From the NCBI GenBank assembly GCA_031259095.1, contig JAIRLW010000046.1, forward strand, positions 1 to 8,371: a stretch of 8,371 nucleotides of DNA, written 5' to 3'. Origin of the DNA: Planctomycetaceae bacterium. Lineage in GTDB: Bacteria > Planctomycetota > Planctomycetia > Pirellulales > Thermoguttaceae. The notes under the pieces were generated by a model. The model was not told the DNA's origin, did not search any database, and saw only the letters and a program-made list of their open reading frames with translations. Below are positions 1 through 6,989 of the stretch, in pieces. Made by a program: the position numbers and the translations under genes. Within the stretch, counting starts at the first letter, position 1. Each line of letters begins with the position of its first letter.

Positions 1-15
1 TGAATACAATTTTTC

Positions 16-66
16 TTGACAGGATAAACATGATTTATTTGATTTTTATCTTGTAAATTCCGTCAA
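16..66. repeat. Imperfect 19-bp inverted repeat
   Basis: The arms at 16-34 and 48-66 pair with about five mismatches around a 13-nt loop; the outermost bases are TTGAC and GTCAA. It lies about 75 bp behind the stop codon of the hydrogenase-like gene. Neither side has the immediate T-run of a classical intrinsic terminator on that gene's strand. It is probably one of the dispersed palindromic repeats of this genome. Confidence 0.4.
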
Positions 67-69
67 AAA

Positions 70-133
70 ATAAGTTTTTTTGATCGACCGAAATCGACCC
101 AATTCGATTTTAGTCGAAGTTTTTAGAAGTTCC
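70..133 (-). repeat. Palindromic repeat element, copy A (shortened)
   Basis: Read on the minus strand, this stretch starts only 6 bases after the stop codon of the hydrogenase-like gene, with GGAACTTCTAAAAAC (119-133). It continues with an imperfect hairpin formed by TCGACTAAAATCGA and TCGATTTCGGTCGA, and ends in a GATCAAAAAA segment. The same blocks occur in the same order in the 100-bp element at 2351-2450, there in the opposite orientation and with roughly 35 bp more in the middle. Copy A also lacks the second terminal repeat. This is a non-coding repeat; a role in transcript 3'-end formation is possible but unproven. Confidence 0.6.
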
Positions 134-139
134 CTCTGA

Positions 140-1924
140 TTATTTTTGTTCTGCCTGATCCATGAGTTTTTCGAGTAATGATTCGGCTCTTGCTGCGTTT
201 TCGCCGAGACATGCCGCAATCGTTTCCGCCATAGCAACTTGTTGTTCCAACAATTCACGGGCTTGACGGACTGTTTGTTGTCGGAGATAATCGAGTTGCG
301 TTTCGTTTTTCTGGAGCGTTGTAATATTCATAAAAATCCCGACAAATTGTTTTTCCACCGGCAAAGAATACAAAACTTCATGGCAAACAAGATGATACGA
401 TTCGTGATTCACCGTAATTTCGACTTTTTTATCCGGTTCCGCCAATAATCGTTCAAAGGGTTCAGAATCCATCAAATAAGAAATCGGACGTCCGCAAACG
501 GCGTTGGAACACTGGAAAAATTGACGAAATGCCGGATTCATATTCACAATATTCAGGTGTTCATCTAAAGTAACAATACCATTCGGACTTGTCTCAATCA
601 CCCGATCAATCCGTTGTTCCGCAACCTGCCGGAAATACGGAACACACATTTCCGGTTCAGCAAAACCCTCGATAATCGCAATCGCCATGTCACGGCAACT
701 CGGATAACCACAGGAACCACAATCATATTGACGTTCCGGCAATGATTTACCGGTTATTTCAAAGACTTCACGAATTTGAGTCTCCGTAATTTCTTTCCGC
801 TTTGACATTGCCGGCGGATTGTAATAATGAGTAAGCGTATCGAGAAAGGTTTGATCTTCTGCGGTCAGCATTTCTTCTTTTTCGATTTTTTCGGCAATCT
901 GAGGAGTCACGCCAAAATTTTTTGAACTGTTTCCGGCATAGTCGAGAATATTCAACCGTGTTTCGTAAAACGGTTCTTTACTGCCTCCAGCCGGACCGCC
1001 GGTACAACCGTGAGGACAAAAGAGCGGTTCAATAATTTGACCGGGACGGCTGGCTTCGATAGCTTGACGGACGTCGCTGAAACCGCTGACGGTGACGACA
1101 TTTTCGTCAAACAAACCGGCAGTCCAACCAGCCGTTTTAACGCAGCCGCCTTCTAGTGGAAAATACCGTGCCGCACCGCGCGGTTGTTCATCGAAATCAC
1201 TTTCCTCGCAACCGGCAATATCAATTTTTTCCTGCTCCAACCATTGATTAAATTCGTCAAAAGTTAATACCGCGTCAAGATGCCCATCGCCGCCCATGTT
1301 TTGCCCTTCGACTTTTTTAGCAACACAAGGTCCAATAAAGACAACCTTTGTGTCCTTTCCGAACTGTTGACGAATATGTTTAGCGTGGGCAATCATTGGG
1401 GAAACAACCGGAATGATAAATTGTGACCACTGAGGTTGAAACCGCAAAATGTAATCGACACAAGCCGGACAAGCAGAAATAATACCCGGTTCACGTCGTC
1501 CATGTTGTTCGATATATCGCGCGGAAGCCTTTGCGGTGAAAAACGCTCCAATCGCTGTTTCGGCAACATGGAAAAAACCAAGTAATCGCAACACAGACGG
1601 AATTCGTTTTCGCAACCGTTCAGGGTAAAATCCGGCAAAGGACGGCGCTAAACTGCAAGCAATACGTTCACCGGATTCGAGTAACCGCTTGGCAGTTTCG
1701 AGTTCTTTCCGAAACGTTTTTGCCGACTGCGGACATTCCCGAACACAGGTTCCGCAAGAAATACAACGTTCCGCAACCACAGACGCCTGACCGTCGCGCA
1801 TTTGAATTGCCTTAACCGGACAAACTCGAACGCAACGATAACAATCTCGGCAAACTGCTTTATTGACGAAAATGACTTGCGGAAAACTATGAGAACCGGA
1901 CTTGGTAGGATTGATGGCGCTCAT
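140..1924 (-). CDS. Sensory-type [FeFe]-hydrogenase-like protein with PAS domain
   Basis: This 594-residue soluble protein resembles the H2-sensing (HydS-like, group C) branch of [FeFe] hydrogenases rather than a bulk H2 producer. Domains in order: a two-cluster ferredoxin segment (C25, C28, C31, C35 and C54, C57, C60, C64); an H-cluster domain (about 85-370); a further four-cysteine Fe-S segment (C402, C405, C410, C427); a PAS domain (about 437-538); and a Gln/Glu-rich helical tail, probably coiled coil. All four cysteines expected to hold the H-cluster are visible: C152 in SACPAC, C200 in GPCVAKK, and C303 and C307 in LFCPHGC. The proton-relay cysteine of catalytic enzymes is Ala151. Met is Gly198 in the second motif and Leu301 in the third. 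The PAS domain suggests signal relay, but no output domain is present, so a partner must act downstream. The ATG at 1924 has no clear Shine-Dalgarno site. Catalysis cannot be judged from sequence. Confidence 0.88.
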   Translation of the reverse strand: MSAINPTKSGSHSFPQVIFVNKAVCRDCYRCVRVCPVKAIQMRDGQASVVAERCISCGTCVRECPQSAKTFRKELETAKRLLESGERIACSLAPSFAGFYPERLRKRIPSVLRLLGFFHVAETAIGAFFTAKASARYIEQHGRREPGIISACPACVDYILRFQPQWSQFIIPVVSPMIAHAKHIRQQFGKDTKVVFIGPCVAKKVEGQNMGGDGHLDAVLTFDEFNQWLEQEKIDIAGCEESDFDEQPRGAARYFPLEGGCVKTAGWTAGLFDENVVTVSGFSDVRQAIEASRPGQIIEPLFCPHGCTGGPAGGSKEPFYETRLNILDYAGNSSKNFGVTPQIAEKIEKEEMLTAEDQTFLDTLTHYYNPPAMSKRKEITETQIREVFEITGKSLPERQYDCGSCGYPSCRDMAIAIIEGFAEPEMCVPYFRQVAEQRIDRVIETSPNGIVTLDEHLNIVNMNPAFRQFFQCSNAVCGRPISYLMDSEPFERLLAEPDKKVEITVNHESYHLVCHEVLYSLPVEKQFVGIFMNITTLQKNETQLDYLRQQTVRQARELLEQQVAMAETIAACLGENAARAESLLEKLMDQAEQK

Positions 1925-1995
1925 GAAATCTACTTTGGTTGAAAGCCGAAAATAAGGGTTGGGAATTTTATTTTACCATGTTTCAACAAAGAGTT

Positions 1996-2077
1996 CTAGG
2001 GCGTGTTGATGCTCATTTCGCCAAAGAACACTGATATTAAAGAACACTGATATTAGCGTCAACGCACCCTAATCTTT
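1996..2077. repeat. Palindromic repeat element, type 2, copy 1 (with internal duplication)
   Basis: The ends TAGGGCGTGTTGATGC and GCGTCAACGCACCCTA are inverted repeats (about 13 of 16 match), so the element can fold into one hairpin. The core is related to the element at 2110-2176. Inside, AAAGAACACTGATATT occurs twice in perfect tandem (2023-2038 and 2039-2054), a duplication the other copy lacks. No reading frame of note is present. The small size and terminal inverted repeats are MITE-like, but no target-site duplication was identified. Confidence 0.7.
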
Positions 2078-2112
2078 TGTCCCAATAGTCCTTATTGTCC
2101 CTAATGTCCCTA
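2077..2112. repeat. Four tandem 9-bp repeats, consensus TTGTCCCTA
   Basis: Four consecutive 9-bp units, TTGTCCCAA, TAGTCCTTA, TTGTCCCTA and ATGTCCCTA, fill the space between the two palindromic elements at 1996-2077 and 2110-2176. The units have drifted from one another, which suggests an old array. The location is intergenic and no function can be assigned. Confidence 0.65.
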
Positions 2113-2176
2113 GAGAGTGTTGACACTAATTTCGCAAAAAAACACTGGTATTAGCGTCAACACATGCTAATCTTTA
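2110..2176. repeat. Palindromic repeat element, type 2, copy 2
   Basis: This is the second copy of the element at 1996-2077, in the same orientation and without the 16-bp internal duplication. GTGTTGACACTAAT and ATTAGCGTCAACAC form an inverted repeat with 13 of 14 matches. Both copies end in CTAATCTTT. Seeing two copies about 110 bp apart shows a repeat family rather than a single chance hairpin. Confidence 0.7.
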
Positions 2177-2350
2177 TTTTTACTACGAAAATCGAAGGGA
2201 CACGAAAATGATGTTTCTATTTTTTATTTGTTATTTTTTAAAATCTTTCGTGAACATTCGTGTTTTTCTTGGTGAAAATAAAAATAATTTGTGAAAATCA
2301 GCGTCATCTGCGGACTGTTCCCGCGGTATTCTCGACAGTTAATAAATAGA
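2177..2350. other. AT-rich intergenic stretch without a gene
   Basis: No credible coding frame is seen here. Short CACGAA and TTCGTG words recur in opposite orientations (around 2200-2275), and a GTGAAAATCAGCGTCATCTG segment (2292-2311) resembles a repeat type that I recall as common in planctomycetes and related phyla; that recollection is not verified here. Promoter elements for the hydrogenase-like gene would have to lie closer to 1925; none convincing was found. Confidence 0.35.
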
Positions 2351-2450
2351 GGTAACTTCTAAAAACTTCGACTGAAATCGACCAAAATCGATTTTAGTCA
2401 AGATATTTAATCGAATTCGGTTGATCAAAAAACGAGTTTTTAGAAGTTCC
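2351..2450 (+). repeat. 100-bp palindromic repeat element, copy B
   Basis: The element has near-identical inverted ends: 2351-2366 pairs with GTTTTTAGAAGTTCC at 2436-2450, apart from one extra T. Inside, GACTGAAATCG and CGATTTTAGTC form a second hairpin. Positions 2351-2380 match the reverse complement of 105-133 in copy A with about two differences and one indel. It sits 41 bp behind the stop codon of the OmpA-like gene, so both copies follow stop codons of minus-strand genes. A and B lie inverted on either side of the hydrogenase-like gene. Confidence 0.7.
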
Positions 2451-2491
2451 ATAGAGACAATGATCATCAAATTATTAGAAAACGCACGGTG

Positions 2492-3556
2492 TTATTGTTT
2501 TTTCAGCAGTATCACCATTTCAATCCGATTGTTTCGGGCGCGGCCTTCTGGAGTGGTGTTATCGGCAACCGGTCGGCTTGAACCGAAATTGCTGGTCTTA
2601 ATTCTGGTCGCGTTCCAACGGAGGGAACCAACAAAATATTCCATAATCACCATCGTTTTAACCGACGAAATATCATGTTTTTGTGTGGCGTTTGCCGGAT
2701 CCGTACTCATAACGCCGTCGGTATGACCTTCAATCTCCAACGACGATTCCGGATCATTCGCCCGAATTTCTCCGGCAATTTTGCGGAGCAATTCTTCTGC
2801 GTTGGGGTTTAATCGCCAACTCCCCGATTGGAAAAGAACCTGATCCGTAATCTCCATGCGAGTCCGTTCACCATCAGAAGAAACAGTAACACCCGGATGA
2901 TTAATAGCCGGAATCCAACGTGATGTTGGAATGGGCGGAACAATCGGTTTTGAAACAGTGGTCGGTTGTTTTTCCTGTCCGGCTTTCTTTTCATTTTCCG
3001 CTAACGTTTTTTCCAACTCGGTAATTCGTCGGTTCAAAGCGTCAACATCGGCGGAAGTTGTTGCAGAATTATTGACAGTCGGGATCGCCATCATACTGAT
3101 ACTTTTACTTTCAGGAATTGGTTTTTCTGAAATAGCCGAAGGAGTTATCGGACGGAATACCATTGTTTTTTCCGAAGAAGACGTTGATTGGTTTTCCAAC
3201 TCCAGAAATGTAGGCGGTCGATACGAAATCGTCGGAATCGGCGTCGATTTTGATGCAATCTGTTGCGTTAAATTTGGTTGAAAGGGAATAAGTTGAAAAG
3301 GAATATCAGGAATGGGTTGATTTGAAGCGAGTTGCTGGGAAATCGGGAGTGCAGAAACGGGTTGAGTGGGATCACTTAGAGCAGGCTTCTCTTGTGTTTG
3401 AGCCGGAACAGGTTGAGTGGGAACCGGTTGAAATGCCGATTGCGGTTTGTGAGACAAACTTCGGCAACCAATGTTCAAAAAAACAAGTCCGATCATAAGT
3501 GTCAGGCAAACGCCTTTGATTCGAACGGACAGCCGGTTGTTTATGAAACGAGACAT
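2492..3556 (-). CDS. OmpA/MotB-type peptidoglycan-associated lipoprotein
   Basis: This 354-residue envelope protein has four parts. An N-terminal signal segment (about 12-30) ends at C31 in LNIGC, a probable though non-ideal lipobox because Asn sits at -3. A long Pro/Gln/Ser-rich linker (about 35-165) is low in complexity. A short coiled coil with heptad-like spacing follows (about 170-195). An OmpA C-terminal domain closes the protein (about 232-352). In that domain EGHTD (276-280) and GRARNNRIEMVIL (338-350) are the family hallmarks. D280 matches the Asp that binds diaminopimelate in OmpA-type domains, while the partner Arg appears as Lys300 in ISSVK. The expected role is tying an outer layer or envelope complex to peptidoglycan. 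The gene is divergent from the kinase across a 336-bp spacer. The ATG at 3556 has only a weak GGA upstream. Confidence 0.85.
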   Translation of the reverse strand: MSRFINNRLSVRIKGVCLTLMIGLVFLNIGCRSLSHKPQSAFQPVPTQPVPAQTQEKPALSDPTQPVSALPISQQLASNQPIPDIPFQLIPFQPNLTQQIASKSTPIPTISYRPPTFLELENQSTSSSEKTMVFRPITPSAISEKPIPESKSISMMAIPTVNNSATTSADVDALNRRITELEKTLAENEKKAGQEKQPTTVSKPIVPPIPTSRWIPAINHPGVTVSSDGERTRMEITDQVLFQSGSWRLNPNAEELLRKIAGEIRANDPESSLEIEGHTDGVMSTDPANATQKHDISSVKTMVIMEYFVGSLRWNATRIKTSNFGSSRPVADNTTPEGRARNNRIEMVILLKKQ

Positions 3557-3707
3557 GTTTCCAGAAGGGGGAGGGGGAACGGGTCACGATCAAATGTACA
3601 CCCATATATTACAACCCAAATAGAACTCCGGTCGAGTTTTTTTCCCATTTCAACAAAATTCAGGTTAAATAAAATCAGATTGCAACGATTACAATGTTCG
3701 TACCGCT

Positions 3708-3735
3708 TGCGATTTTATGAAAAATAGCATAATAT
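3708..3735 (+). promoter_or_regulatory. Candidate sigma-70-like promoter for the kinase gene
   Basis: TTGCGA (3708-3713) and TAATAT (3730-3735) are 16 bp apart in an AT-rich setting. They lie about 160 bp before the kinase ATG, which would imply a leader of roughly 150 nt. The match to consensus is moderate and such matches arise by chance in AT-rich DNA. Confidence 0.3.
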
Positions 3736-3848
3736 AAAATGCAATTATTCAATAAAATTTCCGTGATCCATTATTTTGTATTCGTCCCGCAACAGGGTTA
3801 AGATTGAAAAACAAAAATTCCACTGAATAATTACAACAGTCAACACAA

Positions 3849-3870
3849 ATCGGGTGAACATCGGGTGAAT
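3849..3870 (+). repeat. 11-bp direct tandem repeat in the kinase leader
   Basis: ATCGGGTGAAC is followed immediately by ATCGGGTGAAT. The pair ends 22 bp before the kinase start codon. An 11-bp period is close to one helical turn, which would suit a dimeric DNA-binding protein, but an RNA-level role or chance duplication are equally open. Confidence 0.5.
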
Positions 3871-3892
3871 TAGGAATCACTTTCAGGAAATT

Positions 3893-5434
3893 ATGCACGT
3901 CAACGATCTCACTAACCGGAAATTCGGAGATTACCATCTTCTTCGCAAAATTGGCGGTGGAGCGATGGCGGAAGTGTACCTTGCGGAACAACATTCGTTG
4001 GGACGTCGGGTTGCCGTCAAAATTCTAAAACCCGAACTGGCTCACGACGAAACTTATATTAAACGTTTTGTCCGTGAGGCAAAAGCGATTGCGGCGTTAA
4101 GTCATCCGAATCTTGTCCAGATATTTCAGACCGATTGTTTGGATGGTTTTTGGTTTATTGCTCAGGAATATGTTCAAGGTCAAACGCTTCAGGAATTAAT
4201 TCGTCGCGAAGGGGCGTTGCCGTTCCAACAGGTTGCGGACATTCTGTGGTATGCCGCTTCCGCACTCGAACAAGCGGCACAAACCGGAATTGTTCATCGG
4301 GACATTAAACCGGATAACATCTTACTCGGCGATAACGGCGATGTGAAAATCACCGATTTCGGACTTGCACGGGTTAGCGGTTCCAACGGTTCCGCAACTT
4401 CCGCAACCGCGTTGACTCAAATCGGTATGACGCTCGGAACTCCGCTTTACATGAGTCCGGAGCAGGCACAAGGAAAACCGTTGGATCATCGCAGCGATTT
4501 GTATTCGCTTGGAATAACCAGTTACCATGCGTTGGCTGGACGACCGCCGTTTCGCGGTGAAACCGCTCTTTCGGTTGCGTTGCAGCATGTGAACCAACAA
4601 CCGGAACTCTTGGAAAAATTAAGACCGGATATTCCGCCGCCGTTGGCACGAATGGTTCATCGAATGATCGAAAAACAACCCGAAAAACGTTTTCAGTCAT
4701 TTTATGAGGTTCAGTTGGAATTGCGTGAACTTTATACGGTTTACCTGAATGATACGGAAGCGTCTTCACGGTTAGACGGTTGGGATCGGTTTTTTATCGG
4801 GCGCGCCGACCAGCGGCTCCTCGCAACAACCGAAAAACTTCAACGAGTGTTGCAACACGAAAATCGGTTGAAAAATCGGCAACGTTATTTCCGTTTTTTG
4901 GGATTATTGATTTTTCCGGTGGTGTTCCTGATCGGTTTTGTGCTTGGTTTTCTTCGGGTGTACTCAATGTCCGACCCGTTGGAAAAACCGGTTTCGGCTC
5001 GAATCACCAAACGGGACACCGTTTCCGAACAATGGGTTTACGCCTGCATTCTGAACACAACAGACGCATGGCAAAGTATTCTCGATTATTTTCCCGAAGA
5101 GGAATATTTTTGGGGACGTAAAGCAAAACGACAATTGATTCGTTCTTATTTTCACGAAGGAACTCGTGGTGATCCGGTCAATTCACTCCCTATTTTTCAG
5201 GAGTTTGCCGATTTCAGCGATATTGAGGTGGAAGATCAAGCGTTGGGTCTTGCCGGTTTGGCGTGGTGTGCGGCGGAAAATCAGGAGAATATGGAAACTG
5301 CCAAAGAATATCTTCGTCGTCTTTACGAATTGAATTTTTCCTATTCCGACTCGCTCCTCATCCAAATCCTAGACGCCGCCCACAAAACAATTCAAAGAAA
5401 AGAAAACATCACTCATCCTACTCACATTCCGTAA
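3893..5434 (+). CDS. Membrane-anchored Ser/Thr protein kinase (Hanks type)
   Basis: This 513-residue protein carries a complete eukaryotic-like kinase domain (about 14-275). Visible motifs are the nucleotide loop GGGAMAEV (21-28), Lys43 in AVKIL, Glu62 of helix C, the catalytic loop HRDIKPDN (135-142), DFG (155-157), SPE (188-190) and Asp202. All catalytic residues are present; the third loop glycine is Ala26. After a basic, helical juxtamembrane part (about 305-334), a hydrophobic helix (about 335-356) should span the membrane. That leaves the kinase in the cytoplasm and about 155 C-terminal residues outside. The outer part is helical with TPR-like spacing (LAGLAWCAAENQENMETAKEYL) but matches no sensor family that I recognise; PASTA repeats are absent. 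AGGA lies 4 nt before the ATG. Substrate and signal are unknown. The gene is divergent from the OmpA-like gene and convergent with the small lipoprotein gene. Confidence 0.92.
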   Translation: MHVNDLTNRKFGDYHLLRKIGGGAMAEVYLAEQHSLGRRVAVKILKPELAHDETYIKRFVREAKAIAALSHPNLVQIFQTDCLDGFWFIAQEYVQGQTLQELIRREGALPFQQVADILWYAASALEQAAQTGIVHRDIKPDNILLGDNGDVKITDFGLARVSGSNGSATSATALTQIGMTLGTPLYMSPEQAQGKPLDHRSDLYSLGITSYHALAGRPPFRGETALSVALQHVNQQPELLEKLRPDIPPPLARMVHRMIEKQPEKRFQSFYEVQLELRELYTVYLNDTEASSRLDGWDRFFIGRADQRLLATTEKLQRVLQHENRLKNRQRYFRFLGLLIFPVVFLIGFVLGFLRVYSMSDPLEKPVSARITKRDTVSEQWVYACILNTTDAWQSILDYFPEEEYFWGRKAKRQLIRSYFHEGTRGDPVNSLPIFQEFADFSDIEVEDQALGLAGLAWCAAENQENMETAKEYLRRLYELNFSYSDSLLIQILDAAHKTIQRKENITHPTHIP

Positions 5435-5444
5435 CGCAACATTA

Positions 5445-5482
5445 CCGCAACCAAAGATCGCATCAACTATCTTTGGTTGCGG
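5445..5482. terminator. Perfect 14-bp hairpin between convergent genes
   Basis: CCGCAACCAAAGAT (5445-5458) and ATCTTTGGTTGCGG (5469-5482) pair without mismatch around a 10-nt loop. The hairpin starts 10 bases after the kinase stop codon and ends 53 bases from the stop of the convergent lipoprotein gene, so it could end or protect transcripts from both sides. No T-run follows on the plus strand, so a classical intrinsic terminator is not certain. Confidence 0.6.
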
Positions 5483-5535
5483 CTCTGCCGCGATGGGAAC
5501 ATAGTAACATTGACCGTTATATTTTGTTCCGTCAT

Positions 5536-6091
<556 letters not shown>

Positions 6092-6183
6092 AAAAATTGA
6101 AAGGAAATTGGAAAAACAGTTTTGGGTTCTATGTAACTGTCTATTTTATTGCGGTGATAACCTATAGCGCCGATAGGGACGTT
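6092..6183. other. Upstream region of the small lipoprotein gene
   Basis: This AT-rich stretch should hold the minus-strand promoter of the small lipoprotein gene, but no convincing -35/-10 pair was found. A short hairpin, CCTAT and ATAGG around AGCGCCG (6162-6178), borders the repeat elements to its right and may belong to them. Confidence 0.35.
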
Positions 6184-6390
6184 CGGATTATAGCCCGCCC
6201 CAACGGGTCGGGTAACGAATAATAAAAAGGTAGCCCTGAAAGAGCGTCAAGAAATGATGCTGTTTTCACATTGACTGCACAAAAAATAATCAACCGTTTA
6301 TTTATCCGTCGCCCTTTCAGGGCTTTGACTATTATTGATCTTTACCCGCCTCGTTGGGGCGGGCTATAATCGCAACGCCCTTTCAGGGCT
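6184..6390. repeat. Inverted pair of two-box REP-like elements plus a third box
   Basis: Two box types recur. Box 1, CGCCCTTTCAGGGCT, occurs at 6310-6324 and 6376-6390, and inverted with one change at 6232-6246; its GCCCT and AGGGC arms form a small hairpin. Box 2, ACCCGCCTCGTTGGGGCGGG (6344-6363), with its flank to 6373, matches the inverted stretch 6184-6213 at 26 of 30 positions. In both arms box 1 precedes box 2 by 18-19 bp, so a composite unit of about 64 bp is present twice, head to head. No gene is seen inside. The pattern resembles REP/BIME-type repeats. Confidence 0.7.
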
Positions 6391-6446
6391 AAGATTGTAA
6401 TTCCACAATTCATGAACAAAAATATTAAAAGAGACTGTTACCTTTC

Positions 6447-6478
6447 CATTTCCAGCCGCGTTGGCGCGGCTGGAAATG
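6447..6478. terminator. Perfect 14-bp hairpin behind the DUF1559 gene
   Basis: CATTTCCAGCCGCG (6447-6460) and CGCGGCTGGAAATG (6465-6478) pair perfectly around the tetraloop TTGG. It lies 41 bp behind the stop codon of the minus-strand DUF1559 gene. On that strand a T-rich stretch follows only after about 15 bases, so it may be a factor-assisted terminator, an mRNA-stabilising hairpin or another repeat box. Confidence 0.55.
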
Positions 6479-6518
6479 TTTCGGCAGAACATGCCGAATT
6501 TTCGTTTCAAAACAATAG

Positions 6519-6989
6519 TTATGGTATTCCGGCAGATTCGCCTCCGTTAATAGACCCCAACGCTCCCCAAACACCGAATGGAGACGCTCCTGCCATGACG
6601 GCGGGATCACCGGGTTTAACAGTGGACATATCTGTTCCGGCGGAGATATAGTTAATGTTATCGGAAATAAACCGAACCGATCCATCTCCGAGCAAAACAT
6701 TGACGCCGCCGCGATGATAGGAATTTGCCGAGAGGATACCGCCGTTTTGATGTGCACGACCATTTAGACAAGAAGGGGAATTAGGCGGAAGGATCGTTGA
6801 GAACCTACAGGCGGGAAGTGAACTGAGAAACGGAAAATTCGCTTGATACTGATCGGGATCATTTGTAACATCCGTACCGCTGGGCTGATAATATCGGTTA
6901 AAACAGTCGGTATCTGTAACGGCATAACTTCCGGCGGTTCCTAATGTATTAAGACACATTTGAGGAGTCATGGGAAAGTATGTGATCGG
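6519..6989 (-). pseudogene. DUF1559 pilin-like protein, 3' part separated by a frameshift
   Basis: This reading frame is open from 6989 to the stop at 6519 and holds the C-terminal third of the DUF1559 protein whose front part lies at 6949-7947. From the ATG at 6971 it gives 150 residues, but that ATG has no ribosome binding site and is probably an internal Met. LPPNSPSC (61-68) and the H-x9-DG motif (His86, Asp96-Gly97, in HRGGVNVLLGDGSVRFI) are family marks. WGALGSINGGES near the end matches the usual DUF1559 terminus. The switch from the front frame must occur between about 6949 and 6992. Skipping one base near 6984-6987 joins ...GTLTD to [12 protein letters not shown]... smoothly. A true mutation, an assembly error and recoding all remain possible. 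Confidence 0.75.

Larger units (their letters stand above)
3557..3892. other. Divergent intergenic region between OmpA-like and kinase genes
   Basis: This 336-bp, AT-rich space separates two genes read outward, so it must hold both promoters. It contains one candidate plus-strand promoter (3708-3735), an 11-bp tandem repeat (3849-3870) and a purine-rich GGGGGAGGGGG block next to the OmpA-like start (3569-3579). No convincing minus-strand promoter was found and no gene is seen. Confidence 0.5.

Noticed and set aside
16..66. Intrinsic terminator of the hydrogenase-like gene
   Set aside because: On the minus strand the hairpin is imperfect and is followed by GAAAAATTG rather than a T-run.
46..258. 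70-residue minus-strand frame over the repeat at 70-133
   Set aside because: It overlaps the C-terminus of the hydrogenase-like gene in another frame and otherwise translates only palindromic repeat DNA.
140..1924. Catalytic bifurcating or ferredoxin-dependent hydrogenase
   Set aside because: The proton-relay cysteine is missing, the pocket Met residues are replaced, and no NADH-binding subunit genes are adjacent; the PAS domain fits sensing better.
2421..2726. 101-residue plus-strand frame at the end of the OmpA-like gene
   Set aside because: It is antisense to the conserved OmpA domain and begins inside the 100-bp palindromic repeat.
6232..6390. CRISPR array suggested by repeated 15-bp boxes
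   Set aside because: There are only three copies, in both orientations, with unequal spacing and a second interleaved box type; no cas gene is near.
6412..6651. 79-residue plus-strand open frame
   Set aside because: It overlaps the hairpin at 6447-6478 and is antisense to the conserved DUF1559 C-terminus, which explains its composition.
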